From Pseudomonadota bacterium (GTDB taxonomy: Bacteria > Myxococcota_A > UBA9160 > JADFDR01), in assembly GCA_003353845.1 (NCBI GenBank), contig PIVT01000042.1, positions 1 to 34,551 of the forward strand: a DNA stretch of 34,551 bases. Reading direction: 5' to 3'. The notes beneath the pieces are model-generated. The model was not told the origin of the DNA, made no database searches, and saw only the letters and a list, made by a program, of their open reading frames with translations. The position numbers were made by a program, and so were the translations under genes. Below, piece by piece: positions 16,857-26,739 of the stretch (the first letter of the stretch is position 1; each line of letters begins with the position of its first letter).

Positions 16857-17504
16857 ATGACTCCAGACCGTTCCCCCATCATTGGCTTGTCCGGCGGCAT
16901 CGGCTCGGGCAAGAGCACCGTGGCAAAAATCCTGGCCGAGCTGGGCGCAAAGATTATCGACGCCGACCGGGTTGTGCGCGAGGTCCAAGCCCCGGGTAGC
17001 GAGGGCCTGAAGGGGCTGGTGGAGACCTTTGGCCAGAAGATCTTGCTGGAGGATGGGAACCTGGACCGCAAGGCCCTGGGCGACATCGTCTTCCGGGACC
17101 CAGAGGCGCTGGACCGACTCAATCAGATCATTCATCCCAAAGTCAGCGCAGAAATGGCCAGACGTTTGATGCTGGCCTTGGAGTCCAAGCCAGCCTTGGT
17201 TGTCTTGGACATCCCCCTACTCTTTGAAGGTCAAAAATCAGGAACCGGCACGGCTTCGGTGATTCCCTTTGATGCAACGGTATTGGTGTGGGTTCCCGCG
17301 CCCCTGCAAGTGGAACGGCAAATCTCTCGGGACGCTTGCGACGAAGCCGAAGCGCAACGTCGCATTGCAGCTCAAATGCCCATTGATGAAAAACGGGAAC
17401 TCGCCGACTTCATCATTGATAATTCCAAGAGCGTCAGTGACACGAGGAAACAAGTCGAAGGACTGTTTCCAAACCTCTGCAATCTAAGGCCCGGTCAGAA
17501 GTGA
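16857..17504 (+). CDS. coaE: Dephospho-CoA kinase
   Basis: CoaE phosphorylates the 3'-hydroxyl of dephospho-CoA, the last step of coenzyme A synthesis. The 215-aa protein has the P-loop GGIGSGKST at residues 13-21, the DADRVVREV substrate segment, and the lid and C-terminal helices. Length is normal (about 200). It is one of only two plus-strand genes here and stands alone between the aromatic operons. The ATG at 16857 lacks a clear ribosome binding site. It converges on trpA with only 6 bases between the two stop codons. Confidence 0.95.
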   Translation: MTPDRSPIIGLSGGIGSGKSTVAKILAELGAKIIDADRVVREVQAPGSEGLKGLVETFGQKILLEDGNLDRKALGDIVFRDPEALDRLNQIIHPKVSAEMARRLMLALESKPALVVLDIPLLFEGQKSGTGTASVIPFDATVLVWVPAPLQVERQISRDACDEAEAQRRIAAQMPIDEKRELADFIIDNSKSVSDTRKQVEGLFPNLCNLRPGQK

Positions 17505-17510
17505 ATGCGC

Positions 17511-18311
17511 TCAGGAACGGCGCAGAGGTTCTTTGAGGTCTGCGACAAAGCTCTTGGCCGCATCCACCACGGCTTGTCCCTCTCCCGCTTGCTCAATCAC
17601 GCGAACCAAGGCGCTGCCCACGACGACACCGTCGGCGTAGCGACCGATCTCTTCCACTTGCGCTGGGGTAGAAACACCAAAGCCCACACAAACCGGCAAG
17701 GAAGATTTCTCTCGGATGCTGCGCACTCGTTCTTCCAAACCTTCGACGAGTTCCGCGCGCGCCCCGGTCACGCCAACCAGGGACACGTAGTACACGAAAC
17801 CCGTTGAGCGAGAAACGATCATCTCCATGCGGTCATCGCGTGTCGTGGGTGCGGCCAACAAGATGGCGCTGATGCCCTTGGCCTCCAAGGCTTTGAAAAA
17901 CAACTCTCCTTCCTCGGGTGGAAGGTCTGGGATGATGACGCCATCGACTCCCGCCGCTTCGGCTTCCCGCGCGAACTTTTCCGCACCCATGTGCAAGAAG
18001 GGATTGGCATAACCCATGAGGATGAGCGGGATTTCCACCTGGCTTCGCACGGCCTTTACCAAGTTCAAGATCTTCTGCAACGAGACCCCCGCGGCCAGAG
18101 CTCGCTCACTGGCTTTTTCAATCACAGGGCCTTCGGCGACCGGATCCGAAAAGGGAACACCCAATTCGATGAGATCCGCTCCCGCTTCGGCCAGCGCTGG
18201 AATCAGCATCTCACTGGTTTTCAGGTCGGGATCACCAACGGTGACAAAGGGGATCAAAGCCGCTTCGCCCTTCTCTTTCAATTCCGCGAAACGCTGCGCG
18301 ATACGAGTCAT
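17511..18311 (-). CDS. trpA: Tryptophan synthase alpha subunit
   Basis: TrpA cleaves indole-3-glycerol phosphate to indole and glyceraldehyde-3-phosphate, passing indole to TrpB through a tunnel. The 266-aa TIM barrel has catalytic E49 ([11 protein letters not shown]). The second catalytic residue, Asp60 in E. coli, is glutamate here ([10 protein letters not shown]). The phosphate-binding loop ([13 protein letters not shown]) is intact. The start is ATG at 18311, sharing ATGA with trpB. It is the last gene of the trp operon and meets coaE head-on 6 bases later; no terminator is visible between them. Confidence 0.96.
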   Translation of the reverse strand: MTRIAQRFAELKEKGEAALIPFVTVGDPDLKTSEMLIPALAEAGADLIELGVPFSDPVAEGPVIEKASERALAAGVSLQKILNLVKAVRSQVEIPLILMGYANPFLHMGAEKFAREAEAAGVDGVIIPDLPPEEGELFFKALEAKGISAILLAAPTTRDDRMEMIVSRSTGFVYYVSLVGVTGARAELVEGLEERVRSIREKSSLPVCVGFGVSTPAQVEEIGRYADGVVVGSALVRVIEQAGEGQAVVDAAKSFVADLKEPLRRS

Positions 18312-19519
18312 TTTGCACCCGCCTCACGGGCACGCGCTTCCAGCATGTCCCGCACCTGCGGCGCATCTTTGTCTCCGCGCCCCGACAAGTTCATCACGAC
18401 AATTTGATCCTTGGGCAAATCCGGTACGAGCTTGCGCAAATAGGCCACGGCATGAGACGACTCCAGGGCGGGCACAATGCCTTCCATGCGCGACATGTAC
18501 TGAAAGGCATCCAGCGCCTCCTCGTCATCGATGGCCACGTACTCCGCGCGTCCCGAATCTTTAAAGAAAGCGTGCTCGGGCCCCACACCCGGATAATCCA
18601 ATCCGGCTGAAATCGAATGTGCTTCTTGAATCTGCCCGTCTTCGTTGGTGAGAACATAAGTACGTTGGCCATGAAACACGCCGTGCACACCCTTGGTCAG
18701 TGTCGCCCCATGTTTATCCGTATGGATACCGTGGCCAGCCGCTTCTACACCGATGAAACGCACATCGGTGTCATCGACAAAGGGATGAAACAAACCCATG
18801 GCATTGGAGCCGCCGCCAATGCAAGCCACGAGCACATCGGGCAAGCGCCCTTCCACTTCCATGATTTGCTGCTTGGTCTCCAAGCCGATAACGCGCTGAA
18901 AGTCGCGCACAATGGTGGGATACGGATGAGGACCCATGGTGGAACCAATGCAGTAAAAGGTGTCCTCCACATTGGTCACCCAATCGCGAAAGGCTTCGTT
19001 GATGGCATCTTTCAGCGTGCGCGAACCCGAAGTAACCGAGACCACCCGAGCGCCGAGCAATTCCATGCGCCACACATTGAGCGCCTGACGCGCAACGTCT
19101 TCTTCCCCCATGTACACCACGCATTCAAGGCCCAGCAGCGCGCACGCAGTAGCCGTAGCCACGCCGTGTTGACCCGCGCCGGTTTCAGCAATGATTCGCT
19201 TTTTTCCCATGTGGCGTGCAAGCAATACCTGACCCAACGTATTGTTGATTTTATGTGCACCTGTGTGCGCCAGGTCTTCGCGCTTCAGATAGATTTTGGC
19301 GCCACCCATTTCCTCGGTCATCTTGGCCGCCAGGGTGAGTGGGGTCGGTCGACCGACGTAGGTCAGGAGTAAATGGTCTAACTCATCTTTAAATTTGGGA
19401 TCTTGAGAAACACGCGGATAGGCCTCACGCAAGTCTTCCAGCGCAGCCATGAGTGTCTCCGGCACGTAGCGACCACCGAAGTCGCCGAAATGCCCTTCTA
19501 TTTTTTCATTCTTACTCAC
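18308..19519 (-). CDS. trpB: Tryptophan synthase beta subunit
   Basis: TrpB is the PLP enzyme that joins indole and serine to make tryptophan. The 403-aa product has the N-terminal [16 protein letters not shown], the PLP lysine K90 in HTGAHKINN, the glycine-rich phosphate-binding IGGGSNAMG, and the C-terminal SGRGDKD. It is a standard TrpB1. I chose GTG at 19519 (GAGAGGAAAG about 7 bases upstream). An in-frame ATG at 19537 would add six residues, but its purine-rich stretch directly abuts the start. It follows trpF by 35 bases, the only real gap inside the trp operon, and overlaps trpA by 4. Confidence 0.97.
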   Translation of the reverse strand: MSKNEKIEGHFGDFGGRYVPETLMAALEDLREAYPRVSQDPKFKDELDHLLLTYVGRPTPLTLAAKMTEEMGGAKIYLKREDLAHTGAHKINNTLGQVLLARHMGKKRIIAETGAGQHGVATATACALLGLECVVYMGEEDVARQALNVWRMELLGARVVSVTSGSRTLKDAINEAFRDWVTNVEDTFYCIGSTMGPHPYPTIVRDFQRVIGLETKQQIMEVEGRLPDVLVACIGGGSNAMGLFHPFVDDTDVRFIGVEAAGHGIHTDKHGATLTKGVHGVFHGQRTYVLTNEDGQIQEAHSISAGLDYPGVGPEHAFFKDSGRAEYVAIDDEEALDAFQYMSRMEGIVPALESSHAVAYLRKLVPDLPKDQIVVMNLSGRGDKDAPQVRDMLEARAREAGAK

Positions 19520-19554
19520 TTGCTTTCCTCTCTGCATTCCTCTTATCTCTGCTC

Positions 19555-20196
19555 TTAGCTCTGCCCCGCTCGCACGGCTTCGACAAAAGCCTTCATCTTG
19601 GCGGGATCTTTTCTGCCCGACTCCAGTTCCACCCCCGACGCGACATCCACCGCCCAGGGCATAATACCTCCCAAACTGCGCAGCGCCGCTTCCACATTTC
19701 CCGGATGCAACCCTCCCGCCAAAATCACTTGCCGACCAGCCTCAATCAGGCCGCGCGCAGCACTCCAATCCCAATCTTTACCGCCTCCTCCGCTCTCCTG
19801 TGGATGATCCAACAGGAGAACAGCATCGGGGAAGCGTGCCGCTTCCTGCACATCGGCCCCTCGCAAGGCCTTGATCACAGGGATGTCGACGCCTGAAATT
19901 TTTTCAGCTGTTTCCTCGCCATGAAACTGCACCCAATCAAAGGCAATGGCGTCCAAGGTCCTGGCCACCGTATCCTGTGCCGCATTCCGAAACAAAGCCA
20001 CCGTTTCAACCTGCGTGGAACCCAAGGCCTCGCGAATGCTTCTGGCCTCGTCCAGAGAAATAAAGCGCTTGGATTCAGGAACGAAATTGAACCCTATGAG
20101 ATCCGCACCGGCTTCCAGCGCAGCCAGTGCATCGGCAGGGGTCGTCACACCGCATATCTTGACCCGGACTTTTTCCGCTGGCGCTTCCGCGTTCAC
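19555..20196 (-). CDS. trpF: Phosphoribosylanthranilate isomerase
   Basis: TrpF catalyses the Amadori rearrangement of phosphoribosylanthranilate to CdRP. The 213-aa TIM barrel has the N-terminal [13 protein letters not shown] (catalytic Cys), [21 protein letters not shown], the [10 protein letters not shown] phosphate loop and the family-typical [14 protein letters not shown]. The start is GTG at 20196, giving a GTGA overlap with trpC. The open frame continues upstream to 20301 but only as antiparallel non-conserved residues within trpC. It is a separate protein, not fused to TrpC as in E. coli. Confidence 0.95.
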   Translation of the reverse strand: MNAEAPAEKVRVKICGVTTPADALAALEAGADLIGFNFVPESKRFISLDEARSIREALGSTQVETVALFRNAAQDTVARTLDAIAFDWVQFHGEETAEKISGVDIPVIKALRGADVQEAARFPDAVLLLDHPQESGGGGKDWDWSAARGLIEAGRQVILAGGLHPGNVEAALRSLGGIMPWAVDVASGVELESGRKDPAKMKAFVEAVRAGQS

Positions 20197-20981
20197 GATG
20201 TTTCGCCGCGCAAACTTCGCAAAGCCTCGCACACATTTTCTTGCCGCATGAGGGACTCTCCTACCAAAAAGGCCTTGGCGCCCGCCCCTTCGAGGCGACA
20301 AATATCGTCGTAGCTACCAATGCCACTTTCAGAGACCACGACCAGGTCCTCCGACAATCCACTTAGCAATCGCTCGCTGGTTTCCAGTCGAGTCTCAAAG
20401 GTTTTGAGATTGCGGTTATTGATTCCCAACAAGTCCACCTCTGCCTTCAGCGCGATGTCCAACTCGGCTTCATCGTGTACTTCCACCAACACGTCGAGTC
20501 CCAGGGACAAGGCATGCTGGCGCAAGGCGCTTAAATCCTCGGGCGACAAGGCTGCAACAATCAACAAAATCGCATCCGCGCCCGCCACGCGCGCTTCATC
20601 GATTTGATATGGATCGACAATAAACTCTTTGCGCAGCAACGGGATTTCTACGGCGGCTCGGATCTCGTGCAGATAATCCAAGTGCCCCCCGAAGTATTTC
20701 TCATCGGTGAGGACGGACAATGCGGCCGCGCCACCGCGGACGTATTCTTCCGCGCAGATCACCGGATGGAAGTCGGCCCGAATCTCCCCCTTGCTGGGCG
20801 AGCGACGTTTCACCTCGGCGATAATGCGCGGCCTTTCGCCTGTACAAAGGGCCGAACGAAAACCTCGAACCGAGGTTTCCAGCGCCAGCGCGCGCTCGCG
20901 CATGTTCTGCTCGCAGACCCGAGTTTTGGCGGCAGCCACCTCTTCCCGCTTGTGGGAGAGAATCTCGTCTAAAATGCTCAC
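20193..20981 (-). CDS. trpC: Indole-3-glycerol-phosphate synthase
   Basis: TrpC closes the indole ring of CdRP to give indole-3-glycerol phosphate. The 262-aa protein begins with the family ILDEILSHKREEVAAAK helix, then IIAEVKRRSPSKGEIR, the LLRKEFIVDPYQI barrel strand, GINNRNLKTFE, and VVSESGIGSYDDI. All barrel signatures are intact and the length is typical. The start is GTG at 20981 in a GTGA overlap with trpD, and its stop overlaps the trpF start the same way, so D-C-F are probably translationally coupled. Confidence 0.96.
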   Translation of the reverse strand: MSILDEILSHKREEVAAAKTRVCEQNMRERALALETSVRGFRSALCTGERPRIIAEVKRRSPSKGEIRADFHPVICAEEYVRGGAAALSVLTDEKYFGGHLDYLHEIRAAVEIPLLRKEFIVDPYQIDEARVAGADAILLIVAALSPEDLSALRQHALSLGLDVLVEVHDEAELDIALKAEVDLLGINNRNLKTFETRLETSERLLSGLSEDLVVVSESGIGSYDDICRLEGAGAKAFLVGESLMRQENVCEALRSLRGETS

Positions 20982-22006
20982 GCCGGCTCCAACACCGAGG
21001 TCACCTCGGCCAAGGCCGTCAGTTTTGCATTAGCCGCCCCCGAATCCACGCTCTCGCGCGCCAGTGCAATCCCGGCTTCAACATTGGAAGCCGCACCGGC
21101 CACCCACAAGGCTGCGCCTGCGTTGAGCAACACAATATCGCGACGCGGTCCCTGCTCTTGTCCCGACAAAATGGCGCGCAAGATCTCGGCGTTTTCCTGT
21201 GCATCTCCCCCCACGAGAGAGGACACGGGCGCCGTGGAAAAGCCAAACGCAGCGGGCTCCAGGGTCAACCGCTGCACCGTACTGCCATCCCAGAAGGCCG
21301 CCTGCGTCGGACCGCTCAAGCTAATCTCATCTAATCCGTCCGCTCCGTGAACCACCAAGGCCCGCTCAGCACCCAATTGTCCCAGGGCCTGCGCCAGGGG
21401 TTCCACCAGCGCCGCATCGTACACACCCAAGAGCTGTCGTTTGGCACCGGTGGGATTTAACAGCGGTCCCAGGCAATTCATGATGGTGCGCATGCCCAGC
21501 TCTTGGCGAATGGGCGCCACATGGCGCATGGCCGGATGTGCCCGCCGAGCAAAGAAGGGAGCGATGCCCACTTTTGCCAATACCCCGGCGCTCTGCGCGC
21601 TGGACAAATCAATCTGAACCCCCAGCGCTTCCAACACGTCGATGCTGCCCGAGCGACTGGAAGCCGCGCGATTGCCGTGCTTGGCCACAGGCACCCCGGC
21701 GCCTGCGACCACGAAGGCCGCCGTGGTCGAGATATTGAACGTGTCCGCCCCGTCGCCCCCGGTGCCACAGGTATCCACCAAGTCGGGTAAGTTCACATCC
21801 ACTCGATCCGCCCGCGCCCGCAAGGCTTTGGCGGCCGCCACAATCTCGTTGACGCTTTCGCCCTTGGTGCGCAAGGCGACGAGCAGCGCAGTAATCAAGA
21901 CCGGCGACGCTTCGCCATCCATGATTTCACCGAAGGCGGCCTCCAGCAACGCAGCCTGCACTTCCTCGCCCGTGACGGCACAAGCAATGGCCTCACGCAA
22001 ACTCAT
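20978..22006 (-). CDS. trpD: Anthranilate phosphoribosyltransferase
   Basis: TrpD transfers the phosphoribosyl group from PRPP to anthranilate. The 342-aa protein (from the chosen start) has the PRPP-binding [19 protein letters not shown], the [13 protein letters not shown] anthranilate/metal segment and the [15 protein letters not shown] motif. The start is ATG at 22006, which shares ATGA with the trpG stop and has a strong AAAGGAGGT 5 bases upstream. An in-frame ATG at 22027 lies within trpG and is less likely. It is a free-standing TrpD, not fused to TrpG. Confidence 0.95.
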   Translation of the reverse strand: MSLREAIACAVTGEEVQAALLEAAFGEIMDGEASPVLITALLVALRTKGESVNEIVAAAKALRARADRVDVNLPDLVDTCGTGGDGADTFNISTTAAFVVAGAGVPVAKHGNRAASSRSGSIDVLEALGVQIDLSSAQSAGVLAKVGIAPFFARRAHPAMRHVAPIRQELGMRTIMNCLGPLLNPTGAKRQLLGVYDAALVEPLAQALGQLGAERALVVHGADGLDEISLSGPTQAAFWDGSTVQRLTLEPAAFGFSTAPVSSLVGGDAQENAEILRAILSGQEQGPRRDIVLLNAGAALWVAGAASNVEAGIALARESVDSGAANAKLTALAEVTSVLEPA

Positions 22007-22647
22007 ACCGACCTCCTTTCTCCGCAAACCTGCAAGAAGTTGCTGAGCAGGTTTTTGCCTTCAAAGGTCAGGATGGACTCCGGGTGAAACTGCACTCCCT
22101 CAACGGGCAAGCTGCGATGACGCAAACCCATGATTACGCCCTCAGCCGTGCGTGCGGTAATTTCCAATTCGTCGGGGAAGCCGACCTCATCGACAATCAG
22201 GGAGTGATAGCGCGTGGCTTCAAAGGGATTGGGCAAATCGCGAAAGACACCTGTGTTTTCATGCCGAATGAGAGAAGTCTTTCCGTGCATGATGCGAGGG
22301 GCACGAATCACGCGCCCACCAAAAGCCTCGCCAATGGATTGATGCCCCAGGCAAACACCGAACACGGGAATCCCCGCTTCGGCAAAACCCTTCACGCAAG
22401 CCAGTGACTGCCCGGCAGATTGAGGGACGCCGGGACCCGGCGAGATCACCAAGCCATCCGGTTTGCGCGCTAAGAGTTGCTCAAGGGTCTCCACATCGTT
22501 GCGCACGACCGACATTTCGGCACCCAACTCACCTAAGTACTGCACCAGGTTGTAAGTGAAGGAATCGTAATTATCGAGAATCAACAACTCAATGCCGACT
22601 CCCGCTTCAGGATTTTTCGCGACGGCCACGGGACAAACCACACTCAT
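22003..22647 (-). CDS. trpG: Anthranilate synthase, glutamine amidotransferase component
   Basis: TrpG supplies ammonia from glutamine to TrpE. It is a class I amidotransferase of 214 aa with [18 protein letters not shown], the oxyanion VISPGPGVP, the nucleophile in [15 protein letters not shown] and the catalytic His/Glu in [14 protein letters not shown]. The ATG at 22647 overlaps the trpE stop (ATGA) but gives about 20 residues before the conserved core. A TTG start near 22,588 at the conserved [10 protein letters not shown] is an alternative. The same protein could serve para-aminobenzoate synthesis, as in some bacteria. Confidence 0.93.
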   Translation of the reverse strand: MSVVCPVAVAKNPEAGVGIELLILDNYDSFTYNLVQYLGELGAEMSVVRNDVETLEQLLARKPDGLVISPGPGVPQSAGQSLACVKGFAEAGIPVFGVCLGHQSIGEAFGGRVIRAPRIMHGKTSLIRHENTGVFRDLPNPFEATRYHSLIVDEVGFPDELEITARTAEGVIMGLRHRSLPVEGVQFHPESILTFEGKNLLSNFLQVCGERRSV

Positions 22648-24167
22648 GTGTCCAACCCCCGCCGCGCCTTGGAAATGGCGCGCATGAGTCCCCGTGCCTT
22701 GCTCAAGGTCTCTTGGTATTCAAATTCAGGGTCCGAATCAGCCACGACCCCACCTCCCGCTTGCAGGTAGATCCCGCCATCCTTCACGAGCATGGTGCGA
22801 ATTGCAATGGCCATATCCATATTGCCCGAGTAATCGATGTAGCCAATGCAACCGCCGTAATAGCCGCGGCGCAAGGTCTCGAGTTCGTCGATGATTTCCA
22901 TGGCACGCACCTTGGGTGCACCCGACAACGTGCCGGCCGGGAAAGTCGCACGCAGGACGTCGAGCCAGTCGAGCCCTGCACGCAATTTCCCGCGCACGTT
23001 GGAAACGATGTGCATCACGTGGGAGTAGCGCTCGATCACGGCGTACTCATTGACTTCGACACTGCCCACTTCGGCCACGCGCCCGACATCGTTACGCCCC
23101 AGGTCCACCAACATGAGGTGCTCCGAACGCTCCTTGGGATCCGCCAGGAGTTCTTCTTCCAAAGCCAGGTCTTCTTCTTCGTTCTTCCCGCGGTGGCGCG
23201 TTCCCGCAATGGGCCGGACCTCGACCTGCTCATCCTCCAACCGAACCAGAATCTCCGGCGAGGAACCGATAAGCACAGCACCCGAGGTGCGTAAGAAGAA
23301 GAGATACGGGCTGGGATTTACCGTGCGCAAACTGCGATACAAGGTGAAGGGATCCACCCCCTCTTGCTCGACACGAAAGCGCTGTGAGGGAACCACCTGA
23401 AAGATATCGCCCGCCCGAATGTATTCTTTGCTCTGCTCCACCATGGCGTGATAATGCTCGCGCGTGGTGAAGTATTGGATGGGAAGATCTTCGGGATCTT
23501 CATCCTTCTCACCCGGGTGGGAAGGTTCCGCCTCCAAGGGCCCGCGCAGACGCAGCACCAAGTCGTCGATGGCCTTTACGGCTTCGTCGTAACGCGCAGC
23601 AACATCGTCACCATCGGACAACTCGACATGGCGGACCACGGAAGCGCTGTGACGCACGTTGTCGTACACCACCACCATCTCTGGAAAAACAAAGGCGAGG
23701 TCGGGCAAACCCAGTTTATCGGGATTGTCATCGGGAATGTTTTCGACAAAGCGCACCCAATCCCAACCCACCATGCCCACGGCACCGCCGATAAAACGAG
23801 GCAACTCGATTCCCGGAAGTGAAACGGGGGTTACCCCCTGCAAGCGCTCGCGCAAGAGTTCCAAGGGATCACCAGCGAGATCTTGCTCCGTCGTGCCTTG
23901 CGCATCGCTCCAAGTCACCTTGGAACCCGTGGCCTGGAAGGTCGCGCGCGCGCCAAAGCCCAAGAAGCTGTAACGCGCCCATTTTTCACCGCCTTCTACG
24001 GATTCAAACAGAAAGGAGTGCTGACCGTCGTCCAAACGGCGGAAAAGGGAGAGCGGGGTGTCCAGATCGGCAAGGATCTCGCGCACGACAGGAATCAGGT
24101 TCCCTCGTAGGCTCAGCTCTTCAAATTCTTCACGCGTCGCAGGATGCAGCACGAGGCTCTTCCCCAT
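22644..24167 (-). CDS. trpE: Anthranilate synthase component I
   Basis: TrpE converts chorismate and ammonia to anthranilate, the committed step to tryptophan. The 507-aa protein has an N-terminal regulatory domain with the tryptophan-binding stretch ([20 protein letters not shown]) and the C-terminal chorismate-binding domain with [50 protein letters not shown] and the final [12 protein letters not shown]. It is first in the trp operon. The ribosome binding site is poor (only GAG next to the ATG). No tandem-Trp leader peptide was found upstream, so E. coli-type attenuation is not evident. Confidence 0.96.
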   Translation of the reverse strand: MGKSLVLHPATREEFEELSLRGNLIPVVREILADLDTPLSLFRRLDDGQHSFLFESVEGGEKWARYSFLGFGARATFQATGSKVTWSDAQGTTEQDLAGDPLELLRERLQGVTPVSLPGIELPRFIGGAVGMVGWDWVRFVENIPDDNPDKLGLPDLAFVFPEMVVVYDNVRHSASVVRHVELSDGDDVAARYDEAVKAIDDLVLRLRGPLEAEPSHPGEKDEDPEDLPIQYFTTREHYHAMVEQSKEYIRAGDIFQVVPSQRFRVEQEGVDPFTLYRSLRTVNPSPYLFFLRTSGAVLIGSSPEILVRLEDEQVEVRPIAGTRHRGKNEEEDLALEEELLADPKERSEHLMLVDLGRNDVGRVAEVGSVEVNEYAVIERYSHVMHIVSNVRGKLRAGLDWLDVLRATFPAGTLSGAPKVRAMEIIDELETLRRGYYGGCIGYIDYSGNMDMAIAIRTMLVKDGGIYLQAGGGVVADSDPEFEYQETLSKARGLMRAISKARRGLDT

Positions 24168-24270
24168 CTCAAATGAAATATTGATTCAGGTGTCAAAAGT
24201 TGGGGGCATCTTAGCAGAGGATTAGGAGCTGAAAGCCCCTAGACAGCCAAAGGAGCATTCCAGGCCGGGA
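24168..24270 (-). promoter_or_regulatory. lptD-trpE intergenic region
   Basis: About 103 bases. On the minus strand a weak candidate promoter is CTTTCA (24230-24235) and TAAGAT (24208-24213) with a 16-base spacer. A perfect TTGACA (24191-24196) has no usable -10 before the trpE start. A small GGGGCT/AGCTCC hairpin (one G-U) lies at about 24224-24238. No leader peptide, T-box or terminator is evident. Read-through from lptD is possible. Confidence 0.3.
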
Positions 24271-26658
24271 TTAATCGAATTCATGATCTCGTCCCAGGCC
24301 CGTCAAGGCATAGGTCAGCCGCCACGCGCTGCCCCGCGTGTAATGATTGAAATATTCAACCCGCAGCTTCCAGCAATCACATTTTGACAGGTACTCCAGC
24401 CCACCCCGTTTGTTGATACTTCGACTCAACTCAAAGCTGTAGTCCATGTCCCAGGTGGCCGCCCAGCGTTTGCCGAGCACGGCTCGACTTTCAAGCCCCA
24501 ATTGCTCGATCCGCTCAAAATCGTCTTCAAACCCATCGAAACGATCACTGTCGTAATCTTCGTAGAACTCGGGGATGTCGCGTCGGTAGCGATACACCGC
24601 CGCCAGGCTGCTTCCTTGTTCCAGCTTGCCGTTGGCCGACACAACACCTTCTTTGATCTCAGATTCCCCAATATCGTAATCCCCTTCAGCACCAAACCAG
24701 ATGCGTTTCCAGGGATAGTATTTCGTGTCGATACTGGCACGCCCGAACTCGTCGTCGCTGATCACGTAATCCACGCTGAAATCGGCGTCAAAGACCAGGC
24801 GGGAGGCTTGTCCCTCTTCCTCCCGATAGAAGCGATTGCGAACCCCAGCCACTGCGCCGTTGTAGCGATCCACGCGATCAGCGGAGTCCAAAGTGACATT
24901 GCGCAAATCCAGTCGTCGCAAACGGGTCTGGGGCAAAGCGGTACCAGGCAGGAAGAGTGGATCATCCTCGTCACCGCTGCTGGAAATAATCGCATAGCCC
25001 AGGCGCGGCTCTAAAAGATGTTTCATCGGATTCCCACTAAAGAGTGCTGTGTACTGTTTCTCTAAACGCGTGCGCAAGTCCAAGCGCCCCGTCGCGACAC
25101 CGCGTTGTTCAAATCCTTGTGCTCGAGAATCCACCAGGGTTTCGACGTAACCCACCTCTCCCAAAAACTCCACGCTGTCGGCGATGCGCAGTGGCAGGCT
25201 CACGCGCGGGGACAGTTGAACCCGTTGCCCGCGATCCATCAGCGGCTCCCCTTCATCGAAAAGCCCGTTGCCCTCACCTTCCGTTCCCGTTCCCAGTTGT
25301 GCATCGATACCCACATCGGCAAAAATATCGTCGCCGACGATGCTGGGGGAGTACTCATCGCGCTCGTCTTCGCGTGGGCGGTAGTTGGTGAAATCCACGT
25401 TCATGGCGCTGAGGAAACTCGAAAAGGGCCCTGGCAAGGGACGGGACAATAAACTGAGATGCACATCGCCTAAGCGCTGCAAGTCAAGGTCGTCGCGATC
25501 TAGATCATCGGGGGCTTGCAAGTCATTGGTGTAGCTGCCACCTGCCACCAATCCCAAGAACTCGCTGCGGCCAAAGTGTTTCTCCAGAAACCCTCTCGAC
25601 TCCAAGGAACGACCGCTAATCGCTCCATCAATCTTGCCGAAGTCGAACAGGTAATCGTTGTCGGACATCAGATTCACGTCCATTTTCAGACGCCAATCGG
25701 CGGGCAAGAACTGATCGTGATTCCAATAGCCACCCCAACGGTTCTTGCTATACGGAAGATCTTTGTCTTTGAAATCGTCATGTTGGTCATGAATGGAGGA
25801 AGCAAAGAAATCGCCCCAGGATTCCTCACCAAACACGTACTCCCCCAAGACCTCGGGCTTCCAACCTCGATCCGATAGATGCCGCGGTGTCAGAGTGAGA
25901 TTGAGGTTGTCACGCGCAGCCCAGAAAAATGGCAGGGCGAAATCCCCTCCCGACAGCGAGCTGGTTCCCAGTTCAGGAAATAAGAAACCCGACTGCCGCT
26001 CTGTCTTCAGGGGGTAGATCATCCAAGGCAGCCAAATCACCGGCACATCCAGAACATCAAAGTGACCGTTCTTCAGTGTCCCGTAACCGTTGATTTCCAA
26101 GTCGGCCTCATCGGCCTGGATCTCCCAGGGATCCTTTTCTTCCTCCTCGGGACAATCACAGGTGCTGAAGGTGCCCTTTTTGAAACGGTAGGTGTCCTCT
26201 CCCGTGCGCTCGATCTCTTCACCCGAGAGTTTGAATTCGTTTGATTGGGCATCTAAGGAAGCGTTAAAAGAAACACCCTGCAGGGTATCAATATTGAATT
26301 CCACAAAATTGGATCTCAGCTGATCCTGGCCTTCGGTGATGACGACTTCGCCGCTGGCTACGCCGCGGCGCGTAAGATTATTGTAGGCCAACCAATCGGC
26401 GACGAGGGTTCGGTTGCCTTGATGCACCACAACGTTTCCATCCGCGACGTACAACCCTTTGCCGCGATCGTACTCGATTTCATCGGCGCTCAGGTCGACA
26501 GGAGGCTGTTCCTCCGCCTGTTCCTCCGCATAGGCCACGGGCAAACACAACCATAGACTGAACACGAGAAGACCGCAGAAGCGACCAGCCAGGTGCCAAG
26601 GGACACTTTTTGGAATCCACTTTTGGCCAAAGGAACGCAACGACACTCCCACCTTCAT
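24271..26658 (-). CDS. lptD: LPS-assembly outer membrane protein LptD
   Basis: LptD is the outer-membrane beta-barrel that, with the LptE plug, inserts lipopolysaccharide into the outer leaflet. The 795-aa precursor has a signal peptide (cleavage likely after AYA, residue 44), a periplasmic beta-jellyroll/OstA domain (about 52-205: VDLSADEIEYDRGKGLYVAD) and a C-terminal barrel. Cysteines C167 and C169 near the jellyroll-barrel junction and C760 and C762 near the C-terminus form two CDC motifs. These may make the inter-domain disulfides known from E. coli LptD. A candidate promoter and a start-codon hairpin lie upstream. LptE is not in the window. Confidence 0.95.
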   Translation of the reverse strand: MKVGVSLRSFGQKWIPKSVPWHLAGRFCGLLVFSLWLCLPVAYAEEQAEEQPPVDLSADEIEYDRGKGLYVADGNVVVHQGNRTLVADWLAYNNLTRRGVASGEVVITEGQDQLRSNFVEFNIDTLQGVSFNASLDAQSNEFKLSGEEIERTGEDTYRFKKGTFSTCDCPEEEEKDPWEIQADEADLEINGYGTLKNGHFDVLDVPVIWLPWMIYPLKTERQSGFLFPELGTSSLSGGDFALPFFWAARDNLNLTLTPRHLSDRGWKPEVLGEYVFGEESWGDFFASSIHDQHDDFKDKDLPYSKNRWGGYWNHDQFLPADWRLKMDVNLMSDNDYLFDFGKIDGAISGRSLESRGFLEKHFGRSEFLGLVAGGSYTNDLQAPDDLDRDDLDLQRLGDVHLSLLSRPLPGPFSSFLSAMNVDFTNYRPREDERDEYSPSIVGDDIFADVGIDAQLGTGTEGEGNGLFDEGEPLMDRGQRVQLSPRVSLPLRIADSVEFLGEVGYVETLVDSRAQGFEQRGVATGRLDLRTRLEKQYTALFSGNPMKHLLEPRLGYAIISSSGDEDDPLFLPGTALPQTRLRRLDLRNVTLDSADRVDRYNGAVAGVRNRFYREEEGQASRLVFDADFSVDYVISDDEFGRASIDTKYYPWKRIWFGAEGDYDIGESEIKEGVVSANGKLEQGSSLAAVYRYRRDIPEFYEDYDSDRFDGFEDDFERIEQLGLESRAVLGKRWAATWDMDYSFELSRSINKRGGLEYLSKCDCWKLRVEYFNHYTRGSAWRLTYALTGLGRDHEFD

Positions 26659-26708
26659 TGAACCTCTGCAGCTACCCCGGACCAGATCACACCTAAAAAT
26701 GAAGGTGG
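26649..26708 (-). promoter_or_regulatory. Inverted repeat sequestering the lptD start codon
   Basis: CCACCTTCATT (26649-26659) and AATGAAGGTGG (26698-26708) are perfect 11-bp reverse complements; an extra G-U pair could extend them. In the mRNA the upstream arm would pair with the lptD AUG and the next two codons. The ribosome binding site (AGAGGT) would sit in the 38-base loop. This is a plausible translational off-switch, seen directly as base complementarity; folding and function are inferred. Confidence 0.55.
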
Positions 26709-26739
26709 ATCTCTTCGAACGTTTGGGTCGATGATCTGG

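Noticed and set aside
20197-20301. N-terminal extension of TrpF
   Set aside because: It is encoded within trpC in another frame, is Arg-rich and not conserved; GTG at 20196 gives a normal TrpF and a GTGA overlap.
24180-24200. TTGACA as the trpE -35 element
   Set aside because: With a 17-base spacer the -10 would abut the trpE ATG and the start point would fall inside the gene. No acceptable -10 is present.
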